Assembly: GCA_027494015.1 (NCBI GenBank)
Contig: JAOSJP010000037.1
Location: forward strand, 124,001-188,000
Reading direction: 5' to 3'
DNA from: Anaerolineae bacterium
Lineage (GTDB): Bacteria; Chloroflexota; Anaerolineae; Aggregatilineales; Aggregatilineaceae
DNA: 64,000 nucleotides
How positions within the stretch are numbered: the stretch's first letter is position 1; each line of letters starts with the position of its first letter. The notes under the pieces were generated by a model. The model searched no databases, was not told where the DNA came from, and saw only the letters and a list, made by a program, of their open reading frames with translations. The position numbers and the translations under genes were made by a program. This document shows, one piece after another, positions 27,368 through 35,839 of this stretch.

Positions 27368-27378
27368 TGCAGGCGCAT

Positions 27379-27450
27379 TCCTCAGTAGCTCAACGGCAGA
27401 GCATCCGGCTGTTAACCGGAGGGTTGTAGGTTCAAATCCTACCTGAGGAG
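27379..27450 (+). tRNA. tRNA-Asn (anticodon GTT)
   Basis: A cloverleaf is readable: acceptor TCCTCAG / CTGAGGA with discriminator G, D arm AGCTCAACGGCAGAGC, anticodon arm CCGGCTGTTAACCGG with GTT in the loop, and T arm GTAGGTTCAAATCCTAC. The 3' CCA is not encoded. It is transcribed alone between its own promoter and terminator. Confidence 0.95.
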
Positions 27451-27456
27451 CACGCA

Positions 27457-27483
27457 AAACCCCGGCGGACTGCCGGGGTTTTT
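27457..27483 (+). terminator. Terminator after tRNA-Asn
   Basis: ACCCCGGC / GCCGGGGT stem with a short loop followed by TTTTTG, immediately downstream of the tRNA. Confidence 0.85.
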
Positions 27484-27509
27484 GTGTGCATTGCCAGGAA
27501 GGACGGCGC

Positions 27510-28619
27510 TCAGCCGACCATGAACTGCCCGTCCTTGTAGAACAGCATCCCGTCAATGACGATCTCGCCGCCCTGGCGCATGTCACAGATCATGTCCCAG
27601 TGCACGTCCGAGTTGTTGACGCTGCCCGTCTCGCCGTAACCCTGGCCAACGGCCATGTGCACCGTCCCGCCGATCTTCTCGTCGAAGAGGATCGAGCCGG
27701 TGAACTGCTGGATGTCCCAGTTGGTGCCGATGGCGAACTCGCCCAGGCGGCGCGCGCCGGGGTCGGTGTCCAGCGTGGCGATCAGGAAGTCCTGGTTCGT
27801 CTCGGCGCGGGCATTGACCACCAGCCCGTCGCGGAACTCCAGCTCGACGCCTTTGACTTCGTTGCCTCGGAAGTAGGCCGGGTAGGTGAAGCGCACCCAG
27901 CCGTTGACGCTGTCCTCGACCGGCCCGGTGAAGATCTCGCCGTCGGGGAAGTTTTCCCTGCCGCCGGCGTTCTTGAAGACGCGCCCCGCGATGCTCATTT
28001 GCAGGTCAATGTGGTCACCGCGCACGTGAAGGTGCTTGCGGCCCTTCAGCCAGGCGATCAGGCGATCCTGCGCCTCGTAGAAGGCTTTCCAGGCACCCAC
28101 CGGGTCGTCCAGGTCGAGCTTGCACGCGCCAAAGACGAAATTCTCGTACTGGCGCAGCGACATGCCCGCGTTCTGCGCATAGCCGAAGGTGGGGAACTGC
28201 GTCGAGCAGCGGCGTAGCTCGCCGGCGGCTTCGCGCCGCATCTGAATGTTGATCAGCGCCGAGCGCGCTTTGGCCCGCGCCACCTGCATCTCGACCGGGT
28301 AGGCGCTGCGGTCGCGCGTGTTTTCCTCGGCGTCAATGCGGATGACGACCGGCGCTTCCTCGTACATCATCTTGAGCATGGGGTTGACATCGCCCAGCAG
28401 GTCGGGGTCGGTGGTCGCCTCCAGGCCGAGCACCTCTTCTTCGCTCATATGGATGTAGACGGCGGGGCGCGCGCCCATGCGCAGCGCCTCCTCATAGAGC
28501 GCCTGGCAGAGCGGCTCGCCGGCGGGGCTGGTGGTGCGGATCAGCACGCGCTCGCCCGGCTGCGTCCTCGTCGAATAGTGGAGCAGAACATGAGCCATCT
28601 TGGTTATGCGGGAGTCCAT
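27510..28619 (-). CDS. M29-family metallo-aminopeptidase (AmpS/AmpT-like)
   Basis: The 369-residue protein matches the thermophilic M29 aminopeptidases: PGERVLIRTTSPAGEPLCQA near the N-terminus, FPDGEIFTGPVEDSVNGWVR with the first metal-binding Glu, then LGEFAIGTNWDI, TGSILFDEKIGGTVHMAVGQ, SDVHWDMICDM with the remaining His/Asp ligands, and GEIVIDGMLFYKDGQF at the C-terminus. Two Co2+ or Zn2+ ions activate water to remove N-terminal residues from peptides. The length is slightly shorter than the usual 400-410. It stands alone on the minus strand. Confidence 0.93.
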   Translation of the reverse strand: MDSRITKMAHVLLHYSTRTQPGERVLIRTTSPAGEPLCQALYEEALRMGARPAVYIHMSEEEVLGLEATTDPDLLGDVNPMLKMMYEEAPVVIRIDAEENTRDRSAYPVEMQVARAKARSALINIQMRREAAGELRRCSTQFPTFGYAQNAGMSLRQYENFVFGACKLDLDDPVGAWKAFYEAQDRLIAWLKGRKHLHVRGDHIDLQMSIAGRVFKNAGGRENFPDGEIFTGPVEDSVNGWVRFTYPAYFRGNEVKGVELEFRDGLVVNARAETNQDFLIATLDTDPGARRLGEFAIGTNWDIQQFTGSILFDEKIGGTVHMAVGQGYGETGSVNNSDVHWDMICDMRQGGEIVIDGMLFYKDGQFMVG

Positions 28620-28659
28620 GAGCAGAGTGTCACCTTTCTAGGAAATAGGGGTAAGCGCA

Positions 28660-29421
28660 TCAAGCGGGCGCAAAGTCGGCGAAACAAGCGCCGCGCAGGT
28701 AGTCTGGGAACGTGTAAATGCCTGTCACCTGAAGATAACACCAGGCCGTGTCTTCGTCATCCGGCTGCCAGGGGCGGGTGAGGCCCAGACGCAGCCAGGT
28801 TTCGGCTTTCTGAAGCCACCACTGCAATTGAGCTGAGATTTTCGGCAAAGACAGCCCTTTGTGTGTATGTTGGTGATCCACATAGTAGCGAAAAGACAGG
28901 TCCGTGATGGACAGATTCCAGAACGTCTGCCCCGACGAATCGCGGAAGGCCAGCCGATAACCGCGCTTACCTTCCGCGTAAAGATCATCCTTCAAGAACA
29001 CACTATCTATCGCAGCGGGCTTGATCGTGCCCAGCGAGCGCGTTCCCGTCCCTGGCGCAACGCGCTTCTGCTCGTGCAGCGGCGCGCCAAACATCGCCTC
29101 CACCGTGTCATGGGCTGTCCGGCTGAGCGCCAGACGCCAGATAGGGTCATCAGCCAGGCGCAGGAGTCTGGTCTCTTCGGGCGCGATCCACAGGCAATCC
29201 TCAGTATGCGGCGGCGTGGGCTGGTTGACTGGAGCGAGATCCATGCTGACCACTGCGCGCGGGCGGATGACAACTCCTTGCTCGTTGTAAAGATGCTGCT
29301 CGCGCACTCCCCCAGGCCCCAGGTCTGGACGAACGGTGTTGGCCTGGCGATCAACTCCGGCAATGCATACGCGATTGCCCCCCATCCTGGTCACGTCGGT
29401 GATTAAGATCTCTTGTTCCAT
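28660..29421 (-). CDS. DuOB-like (dual OB-fold) protein in a DUF488 operon
   Basis: A 253-residue soluble protein starting MEQEILITDVTRMGGNRVCI. The N-terminal part (CIAGVDRQANTVRPDLGPGG) and the second half (FWNLSITDLSFRYYVDHQHT ... YLQVTGIYTFPDYLRGACFA) look like two OB-type beta barrels, resembling the dual-OB family that accompanies DUF488 genes in many bacteria. No enzyme motif is visible; nucleic-acid or nucleotide binding is the plausible role. It lies 9 bases after the second DUF488 gene. Its base composition is clearly lower in G+C than its neighbours, suggesting acquisition by transfer. Family name given from memory with moderate certainty. Confidence 0.7.
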   Translation of the reverse strand: MEQEILITDVTRMGGNRVCIAGVDRQANTVRPDLGPGGVREQHLYNEQGVVIRPRAVVSMDLAPVNQPTPPHTEDCLWIAPEETRLLRLADDPIWRLALSRTAHDTVEAMFGAPLHEQKRVAPGTGTRSLGTIKPAAIDSVFLKDDLYAEGKRGYRLAFRDSSGQTFWNLSITDLSFRYYVDHQHTHKGLSLPKISAQLQWWLQKAETWLRLGLTRPWQPDDEDTAWCYLQVTGIYTFPDYLRGACFADFAPA

Positions 29422-29430
29422 TCTAACTCT

Positions 29431-29901
29431 TTATATCAGATGCTGAATCCGCACAGCGGCCCAATGCTGGGCCATATACTCAGCGACCAGCCGGCGATGG
29501 CAATGGTCTGGCTCGTGCTCGCTGCACAGCAGGCAGACGCGGTGAGCAGCCCACCAGTGCTGATCCAGGTGTGCCATGAGATCGCGCTCCGCGAGCAAGC
29601 GCTTGAAATCACGCTCATAGCTTTCCCACGAATGATCTGCCCGGTAACGTTCCAGGATTTCCGCCGACGGTGCCATCAGCGGCATGGGCTGGTAATCGCA
29701 GCTCAGCAGTCGCCCCAGGAAGAAAGGCAGGTCGCGCCCTTTAGCAAAACCGCTCAACTGCGAGTCTGGCTTGAGCCGGATGTCTGCCAGAACGGTGACG
29801 TGATGCTGCGTCAGCAGGCCGAAGAACTGCTCGGCGCTCTTTTGCGTGAAGCCAATCGTGAATAGCTCAATGGCGGGGTGATCGCGTTGGGAAGAGTTCA
29901 T
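29431..29901 (-). CDS. DUF488 family protein (second copy)
   Basis: The 156-residue protein has the DUF488 pattern: ELFTIGFTQKSAEQFFGLLT at the N-terminus, VLADIRLKPDSQLSGFAKGR, and the C-terminal CLLCSEHEPDHCHRRLVAEY with its Cys-Ser-Glu and Cys-His-Arg motif. Biochemical function of the family is unknown; the invariant polar residues suggest an enzyme. The ATG overlaps the upstream DUF488 stop (ATGA), so translation is coupled. It is diverged from its partner (shorter middle section), so the two probably form a heteromeric pair or a duplicated, specialised set. Confidence 0.85.
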   Translation of the reverse strand: MNSSQRDHPAIELFTIGFTQKSAEQFFGLLTQHHVTVLADIRLKPDSQLSGFAKGRDLPFFLGRLLSCDYQPMPLMAPSAEILERYRADHSWESYERDFKRLLAERDLMAHLDQHWWAAHRVCLLCSEHEPDHCHRRLVAEYMAQHWAAVRIQHLI

Positions 29902-30527
29902 AATAATCGTAGCTGTTCGAACTTCTCAAAGTCTGCGGCAGCCACTTCTTGAGTGCCGCCCTCGCGCAAGATATGAATAACCCGCACAGGAGTCTCGACC
30001 ACGCGAACGTGCGGGTCCACTAACGAGCGGGCGATCAGGTGATGGCGATGGCACTCGTGGGGATCGCTCTCGCTGCACATGATGGCCACGCGCCCGCCCT
30101 GCGCTGCCGCGTCGCGCACGATTGCCAGCAGGTGATCAATGGCGCGCCGGTACCCGTCTTGCCTCGTGACCGCTTCGTAGTCAACTTTCTCCAGAAACTT
30201 GGCCCGCGCCGTGCTGTCATCGGGAACAACGCCATCTCGATAAACGCCGGGGTCTTGGGGCCGCCCGCCCAGCCACTCTCCAGCGAAGCGATAATCCAGG
30301 TGATGCTGGCGGGATAGCCCCTGCAAATTGGCCTTATTGAACTGCGGCACATAGCGGCTGTATGGCGCGCTGCGCACATCCACGAGCACCGTGATCCCGT
30401 GCTGGCTGAGCAGTGCGATAAACTCCTCAACCGGCATGTTGCTATGGCCGATGGTGTACAACTGCACCTCACCGTCGGGCGGTCCAGCGGTCGCCTCGGT
30501 GGGAGTGGGGTTCTGGGTTGGTTTCAT
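29898..30527 (-). CDS. DUF488 family protein (first copy)
   Basis: The 209-residue protein is a canonical DUF488 member: LYTIGHSNMPVEEFIALLSQ, VLVDVRSAPYSRYVPQFNKA, YRFAGEWLGGRP and VAIMCSESDPHECHRHHLIA. After the conserved core it ends with VIHILREGGTQEVAAADFEK, the usual tail. An unconserved Pro/Thr-rich head (residues 1-20) precedes the core. First gene of a three-gene operon DUF488-DUF488-DuOB. No restriction, CRISPR or phage gene is adjacent; the operon lies between an aminopeptidase and a pseudokinase gene. Confidence 0.9.
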   Translation of the reverse strand: MKPTQNPTPTEATAGPPDGEVQLYTIGHSNMPVEEFIALLSQHGITVLVDVRSAPYSRYVPQFNKANLQGLSRQHHLDYRFAGEWLGGRPQDPGVYRDGVVPDDSTARAKFLEKVDYEAVTRQDGYRRAIDHLLAIVRDAAAQGGRVAIMCSESDPHECHRHHLIARSLVDPHVRVVETPVRVIHILREGGTQEVAAADFEKFEQLRLL

Positions 30528-30590
30528 GATCGGGCGTGTCCAGTCCCAATAGAGTCGTCAGCACTATTGTAACGCAGTTTGGCTGGCGCT

Positions 30591-31514
30591 CTACAACAGC
30601 CCCACCCGCGTCCGCGCCTGCACCAGCGCCAGCAAGCCCTGCCAGTAGGGGAACGCCCGCGCCAGGAAGCGCTCGCGCTGCTCCGCGCGCAGCGTGGACA
30701 GGCTGCGCCCCACCCGCGCCAGCAGGCGCAGCGCGCTGAACACTTCCCAGAAGACCAGGTCGGGCACCGCGCCCGCCACCGCCTGGTACGCCTCCTGGAA
30801 GTGGTCGCTGAGCGCGAGTCCGTAAGCGCCGAGCATGGCGCTGGCGAAGCCAATGTCGAAGCGCGGGTCGGCCAGGACGGCGTGCTCCCACCCCTCGATG
30901 GCGACGATGCGCGGCGGCTGGGCGACGGCGCGCTCCAGGGTGTACTCGCCGTGCGTGATGGCGCGCGGCAGCTCTTCGACCGCGTCCACACGCCGGATCA
31001 GCCAGTCCAGAATCTCCTGCAACTCCCAGGTTTCCAGGCGGCGCACCAGGCGGGCCAGCTCGCCGAAGGCATAGCGCAGCGGCGTCACCGGCAGGTCTGG
31101 CAGCGAGTCCCAGGGCAGGGCGTGCAGCCGGGCCAGCGTGCGCGCGAAGTCGGCGCCGGCGCGGGCGAAGAAAGCGTGCGGCTGCCCGGCCACGCGCCAG
31201 CCTGCCACCCGCTCGGCCAGCAACAGGGTGTGATCGTCGTGCTGGCTCCAGCCCAGGTAATACACCGCCGGGACGGGGAAACGCAGCGCGCCCAGCGCGC
31301 GCATCACGCGGAAAGCGCGCAGGGCCTGCGCTTGCTGGGCGGACGGGTAGCGGCGCAGCAGCACATAGGGCGGGACGCCCGGCCCGTCCAGGGCGAAAGC
31401 CAGCCCATGCTCGCTCTCGCCCGGCGCGACCGGCGCGGGCGTCGCCGCGACGCTCCGCCCGAAGGCCAGGCGCAGCACGTAGGCGGCGGGGTTGTCGGGC
31501 GGGAGCGCGGTCAC
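30591..31514 (-). CDS. Aminoglycoside-phosphotransferase-fold protein, probable pseudokinase
   Basis: The 307-residue protein has an APH-family fold: ESEHGLAFALDGPGVPPYVL in the N-lobe, VPAVYYLGWS, and a C-lobe with HGEYTLERAVAQ and IVAIEGWEHAVLADPRFDIG. In active APH kinases these read HGDxHxxN and IDWExAxxGDPxxD. Here the catalytic Asp is Glu, the metal-binding Asn is absent, and the DFG-type Asp is replaced (IEGWE). It is therefore unlikely to transfer phosphate. The GTG start overlaps the stop of the upstream TPR gene (GTGA), so the two are translated together and may act together. Confidence 0.8.
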   Translation of the reverse strand: MTALPPDNPAAYVLRLAFGRSVAATPAPVAPGESEHGLAFALDGPGVPPYVLLRRYPSAQQAQALRAFRVMRALGALRFPVPAVYYLGWSQHDDHTLLLAERVAGWRVAGQPHAFFARAGADFARTLARLHALPWDSLPDLPVTPLRYAFGELARLVRRLETWELQEILDWLIRRVDAVEELPRAITHGEYTLERAVAQPPRIVAIEGWEHAVLADPRFDIGFASAMLGAYGLALSDHFQEAYQAVAGAVPDLVFWEVFSALRLLARVGRSLSTLRAEQRERFLARAFPYWQGLLALVQARTRVGLL

Positions 31515-32764
31515 GGGGCGGCGTCCTGCGGCGCGCGAGTCAGCGCCGCATCAATGCGCGCGATCAGCTCCTCCAGGCGCGGGATCGGCGTTGGCGACTC
31601 GCTGAGGAAGGCCAGCCCGCTGCGCACCGTCTCCAACATCCCTGGCTCGGCCCCCTGGTCGAGCACGCGGGTGAAGTGCTGGAAGGCCGCGTCTGGCTGG
31701 CCGAGCACCAGATACGCCTGGGCCAGATCGCAGCGCGTCCAGTTGTCGCGCGGGTCGTCGTCAAGCTGCCACTGGGCGCGCTGCACCACATGGCGGAAGG
31801 CTCGCTCGGCCTCCGCATCGTTGCCCAGCCGCTTGTGCAGCGAGGCCAGGTTGATCAGCGGGTACGACGAGTGCGGCGTGACCTGGTGCGCGCGCTCGTA
31901 AGCGTCCAGCGCGGCGTAAAGCCGCCCCTGCCGCCGGTACAGCCCTCCCAACGAGCCATAGTAGGACTCGCCCTCGGCGTCGGTCAGGCGCGGATCGCGG
32001 GCCAGCGCCTCTTTCAGCCGGGCCTCGGCCTGGTCCCAGGCGCGCTGGCGCTCGGCTTCCTGGCCAGGCGCGTCCAGCCCATCTCCCTGGCGGCGCACGG
32101 CCAGCCCCAGCGCGGCAATCGCCGGCGTGAATTCCGGCTCCTTTTCCAGCGCGCGCTCCAGGTGCGCGATGGCCAGCGAAATCTCCTTGCGCTGGGTGTA
32201 GAGGTAGCCCAGCAGGTAATTGGTGGCGTGATCGGTTTCGTCAATGGTCAGGGCGCGCTGCAACGTAGCGATGGCCGTGTCGTAGTTGTGGGCGCGGACT
32301 TGCTGCTCGGCCAGCAGTTGCAGCGACAGCACGGCCACCTCATTCTCAACCGTCCCCTGCAGCGCGGCGAAACGCTCCTCATACGCGCCGAGCGTTGCCT
32401 CCATACGAGCGCTCAGCGCGCGCGACCCCTCCACCTGGTCGAGAATCATGCTGCGCAGCATCCACGCGCCGAGCACGAGGGCGATGCTGATCGCCGCCAT
32501 CGAGACTTCCAGGAAGCTGAGCAGGCTGCCGGTGAAAGCCGTCGCGTCGTCCGCCCGCTCCAGGATGGCCAGGGCCTCGGCTTCGCTGATCCCGTCGCTG
32601 AGATCAACGCTGGGGGCCAGGCCGGAATCGTCGCGGTGCGCCGCATAGAGCGCGTAGAGCGCGACGAGCAGCGCGGCCAGGGCCAGCAGCGCGGTCAGGC
32701 TGGCGGAGAGACGGCGGATTCTGTGGCTTGCGGTCTGTGGGGACACGGCCTTTCCCTTTCCCAC
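31511..32764 (-). CDS. Membrane-anchored TPR protein
   Basis: Two N-terminal transmembrane helices (LSASLTALLALAALLVALYA; LEVSMAAISIALVLGAWML) are separated by a short acidic loop. A coiled-coil-like stretch follows, then five or six TPR repeats (AIATLQRALTIDETDHATNY, AIAHLERALEKEPEFTPAIA, YAALDAYERAHQVTPHSSYP, AERAFRHVVQRAQWQLDDDP, AFQHFTRVLDQGAEPGMLET). It probably scaffolds protein partners at the cytoplasmic face of the membrane. A GTG start is used; a second GTG six codons in, with GGGAAAGG upstream, is an alternative. Coupled to the APH-like pseudokinase. Confidence 0.82.
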   Translation of the reverse strand: MGKGKAVSPQTASHRIRRLSASLTALLALAALLVALYALYAAHRDDSGLAPSVDLSDGISEAEALAILERADDATAFTGSLLSFLEVSMAAISIALVLGAWMLRSMILDQVEGSRALSARMEATLGAYEERFAALQGTVENEVAVLSLQLLAEQQVRAHNYDTAIATLQRALTIDETDHATNYLLGYLYTQRKEISLAIAHLERALEKEPEFTPAIAALGLAVRRQGDGLDAPGQEAERQRAWDQAEARLKEALARDPRLTDAEGESYYGSLGGLYRRQGRLYAALDAYERAHQVTPHSSYPLINLASLHKRLGNDAEAERAFRHVVQRAQWQLDDDPRDNWTRCDLAQAYLVLGQPDAAFQHFTRVLDQGAEPGMLETVRSGLAFLSESPTPIPRLEELIARIDAALTRAPQDAAP

Positions 32765-32879
32765 GCGGCGAGCGGTCTGCTATTACCATACGCCAAATGC
32801 TGCGTTCTGGAAAGTCCGGTTAGGAAATGGTTTGGGGACTACGTCGCTGATCTCAGGTGGACCCATGCATTCCCACAGA

Positions 32880-32990
32880 TACCCCCCATCCCCCAACCCC
32901 TTCCCCCGCGCTGTGCGGAGGGAAGGGGGGCAGACCCGCTGCTTTTCTCCCTTCCCCCCTTGTGGGGGAAGGGCCGGGGATGGGGGGACG
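32880..32990. repeat. CTTCCCCC hairpin repeat
   Basis: CCCCATCCCCCAACCCCTTC, GGAGGGAAGGGGGGCAGACC, then CTTTTCTCCCTTCCCCCCTT and GTGGGGGAAGGGCCGGGGAT make a long inverted repeat, a family member shared with 25424-25530, 35393-35490 and 53440-53550. Confidence 0.75.
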
Positions 32991-33023
32991 GGCACAGCCA
33001 AAGATGTGGGTAATGTATAAACC

Positions 33024-35252
33024 CTACCCGTCGGGCGCAGCGACGAAGCGCACCCAGTCGTAGGCCAGCGTCAGCGGGCGCGCGTCGGCAGAGAGGCCGG
33101 CTTCCTCCGCCGATATCGCGCCATCGGCGGCCAACGAGATCACCAGGTCGCCGCCCAACGCCGCCATCAATTCGGCGGGGAGGGTCAGCGTGTGCTCCGA
33201 CCAGTCGCCCGGCGCGGCGGTGAAGCTACCCAGTCGCGCGGCGACCAGCTCGCCATCCACCAGGTTTCCCACCACGACGCGCACGGTACGCGGCTCGTGG
33301 AAGGCCACCGCGCGCAGAGTCATCGTGTAGGCGCTGCCGGGCGGCAGGCTGACGTAAAGCAGCGCCTCGTTGCCGCCCCTGGCCCAGCGCGCTCGCTCGC
33401 CACCGATGTCCTCTGGCGGATACCAGCCCCCTCCGACAAACGGTGCATCGGGCAGAAGCGCGGCGGCGCTTGACTCGCCCAGAGTGACGAGGTACTCGCC
33501 GGAGGCAGTCTGCGGCGGGGTGCGCGGCGGGCAGCCTTTGGGATGGCTGACCGTGCGGTAGAGCACGGCGTCGCGCTCCGCTGTCACCGGGCAGACGCTG
33601 TCCTGCGCGTTGAAGAAGGCCAGCGCTTCCTGTGCGCGCTCTGGCTCCAGCCATTCCAGGTGAACGATCACGTAGCCCAGCGGCCACTCGCTGACGAATT
33701 TCTTGAGGCTGCTCGCGGCGGCGCTGGCCTCCAGCGGGCGCGAGTCCGTTAGCCAGCCGAGCAGCGGATCGGTCTCGTAGAACAGATGCTGTTCAAGCGG
33801 GACCCGCGCCAGCATCCCGCTCACCTGGCGCTTGCCGTGCGTGATGCCGTAGACCATCGCCTCCGGGTGCGTCCCCACGTTGCGCCAGCCGCTCCAGGGG
33901 CCGGATGGCACGTCGAGCACTACATAATCGTAATCGTCGTAGTGCTCCTGGCCCATCATGCGGTGGAAGTCATACGGCTGCAGCGCGGGCAGCGTGCGCA
34001 GAGGGACGAACGCGCCGAAGTCCACTAGCAGCAAGAACAGGACGCCGCTGATCAGCGCCCGCCCCGGCAGGCGCGGATGGGCGCGCAGCCAGGCGTGGTA
34101 GGTGTGGGCCAGGAAGATGATCAGCGCGACCATCGCTGGCGGCAGAAAGCGGATCGGCGTGCGCATCTGCCCGCCGAACAACTCGTGGATCAGGCGGAAG
34201 GGCAGCGGCAGGCGCAGGCCGAGCACCTCCACATCCGGCCCCATCGCCAGGATCAGCGAAGGCAGCGCCACCAGCAGCCAGACCCAGCGCTCGCGCGCGC
34301 GGACGCGGATGAGCAGCCCAGCGGCGATCAGAATCACCAGCGTCAGGCCGAGCGTCTCGTCGTGCTCGCCGCCGACCTGCTGCACACGGCCCAGGCTGGG
34401 CAGCAGCAGCGATCTGGGCGAGAGCGAGTAGAAGCGCAGCGTGTACAGATCGGCGGGGGGCAGTTGCTCCGTCTCGAAATCCAGCGCCGGGCGCAGCGGC
34501 CCAAACAGCCAGGACAGGCCGAGCGTGACCAGCAGAGCCAGCGCCCCCAGCGCGAGCAGTTGCAGTCGGGCGCGCCGGTCTGGCCCGCGCCACAGCGCGA
34601 CCGTTGCCAGCGGGCCGATCAGCAGCCCGCCCCACAGGGCGTTCACCGTGTCAGTGAACCACATGCCCCACAGCACCAGACCGGTGAGGATGGCCCAGCG
34701 GACGCGGCGCGTCCGCGCGGTCTGCTCCCAGGTGAGAAGGATGAGCGGCATCCACCAGACGGGGAGCAGGTTGTAATGTCCGCTGGCGGCGCGATCGAGC
34801 ATGTAGGGGGACAGGCTCAGCGCCACCCCTCCGACCAGCGCAATACCCCAGCGGATGCCGCGCCAGCGCAGATAAGCTGTCATCAGGATGCCGGCCAGCG
34901 CCATATTGATCCAGGTGATCGCGTTGGCGGCGCGCAGGTGGCCCAGCAGCGGCTCCAGCACGACGTAGAAGGGCAGCATGGAGGCGGCGAGCGAGTGGTA
35001 GGTCAGGTTGTGAGTGAAGGGGGCCAGAGCCATGTTTGTATACCAGATGCTCTGCCCGGTCTGTACGGCGTGGCGCAGCCACCACAGGTTCCAGTGGAAG
35101 TGGTAGTAGTCCAGCGGGCGACCCCAATCCGGCGCCGCGATCGGAACGCGCGAGTTGAGGGCCACGCTCAGTGGCGCGGTGGCGATCCCGGTCACCAGCA
35201 CGAAAAACAACGTGACTGCCAGCGCGCGGCCCCATCCCTTGCCACCGGCCAT
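33024..35252 (-). CDS. Polytopic membrane protein, GT-C/YfhO-like
   Basis: The 742-residue protein has a first helix (ALAVTLFFVLVTGIATAPLS), a loop containing APDWGRPLDYYHFHWNLWWL, about eleven hydrophobic helices in residues 10-420, and a large C-terminal extracytoplasmic part ending in a beta-sandwich (AYTMTLRAVAFHEPRTVRVV). An acidic residue in the first loop and this layout are typical of lipid-linked-sugar-dependent GT-C glycosyltransferases and YfhO-type proteins; the donor and acceptor cannot be told. The ATG at 35252 is chosen for its AGGAGG site 7 bases away; the longer upstream frame is repeat sequence. Confidence 0.75.
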   Translation of the reverse strand: MAGGKGWGRALAVTLFFVLVTGIATAPLSVALNSRVPIAAPDWGRPLDYYHFHWNLWWLRHAVQTGQSIWYTNMALAPFTHNLTYHSLAASMLPFYVVLEPLLGHLRAANAITWINMALAGILMTAYLRWRGIRWGIALVGGVALSLSPYMLDRAASGHYNLLPVWWMPLILLTWEQTARTRRVRWAILTGLVLWGMWFTDTVNALWGGLLIGPLATVALWRGPDRRARLQLLALGALALLVTLGLSWLFGPLRPALDFETEQLPPADLYTLRFYSLSPRSLLLPSLGRVQQVGGEHDETLGLTLVILIAAGLLIRVRARERWVWLLVALPSLILAMGPDVEVLGLRLPLPFRLIHELFGGQMRTPIRFLPPAMVALIIFLAHTYHAWLRAHPRLPGRALISGVLFLLLVDFGAFVPLRTLPALQPYDFHRMMGQEHYDDYDYVVLDVPSGPWSGWRNVGTHPEAMVYGITHGKRQVSGMLARVPLEQHLFYETDPLLGWLTDSRPLEASAAASSLKKFVSEWPLGYVIVHLEWLEPERAQEALAFFNAQDSVCPVTAERDAVLYRTVSHPKGCPPRTPPQTASGEYLVTLGESSAAALLPDAPFVGGGWYPPEDIGGERARWARGGNEALLYVSLPPGSAYTMTLRAVAFHEPRTVRVVVGNLVDGELVAARLGSFTAAPGDWSEHTLTLPAELMAALGGDLVISLAADGAISAEEAGLSADARPLTLAYDWVRFVAAPDG

Positions 35253-35392
35253 AAGTGCCCTCCTCAGCGTGTGCCGCCTGTGGCCTGGTGGGGCAATTAT
35301 AACGGACGGCCCCGACACGGAAAGTGGCGGGCGGGAAGGGCACGTGCAAAAGGTGCTAGAGGCCGTTTGAGAAGTCGTGCACCTGGCTCTGC

Positions 35393-35490
35393 CCCCATCC
35401 CCGGCCCTTCCCCCACGAGGGGGGAAGGGAGAAGATCGTAACCCTAAGCCCCTCCCTGCTTGCGGGGAAAGGGGTCGGGGATAGGGGTTA
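35393..35490. repeat. CTTCCCCC hairpin repeat
   Basis: CCCCATCCCCGGCCCTTCCC with GAGGGGGGAAGGGAGAAGAT and GGAAAGGGGTCGGGGATAGG; same family as 25.4, 32.9 and 53.4 kb. Confidence 0.7.
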
Positions 35491-35493
35491 AAA

Positions 35494-35772
35494 CTAGATG
35501 ACAAACGACAGCGCGACCAGCACGGCCATGAACGCCGCGGCGAGTATTGCCATGTGCTTCAGATCAGAGACCACATAGGCATACTCGCGGCGCAGGTCAA
35601 CCGGGCCGCGCGCTTTGCTCGCTGGAACCGCAGGGGCGACCGGTTGGGATGCGGCCTGGGCCTCGGCGCGCGGCGCGGGCTGCTCCGGCAGTTCGCCGCT
35701 GTGCTGCAACTCGCGCCGGGCGCGTTCCAGGGTTTCGCTCGGCAGGTTGGGTCTGCGGGTTTTCTTAGCCAT
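35494..35772 (-). CDS. Small membrane protein, unknown
   Basis: A 92-residue protein. It has a basic/Pro-Ala-rich cytoplasmic half (MAKKTRRPNLPSETLERARR ... PVAPAVPASKARGP) and one C-terminal transmembrane helix (MAILAAAFMAVLVALSFVI). The C-terminal part VDLRREYAYVVSDLKHMAIL resembles short conserved proteins of Chloroflexi that lie by cell-surface genes. No function is assigned. It sits between the GT-C-like protein and the sortase, all on the minus strand. Confidence 0.65.
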   Translation of the reverse strand: MAKKTRRPNLPSETLERARRELQHSGELPEQPAPRAEAQAASQPVAPAVPASKARGPVDLRREYAYVVSDLKHMAILAAAFMAVLVALSFVI

Positions 35773-35839
35773 CGGTGACGTCGGGTCTCCTCACAGGAAA
35801 GTCTCATCATGCAGCGCCCCAGTGTACCACATCCTGGCG

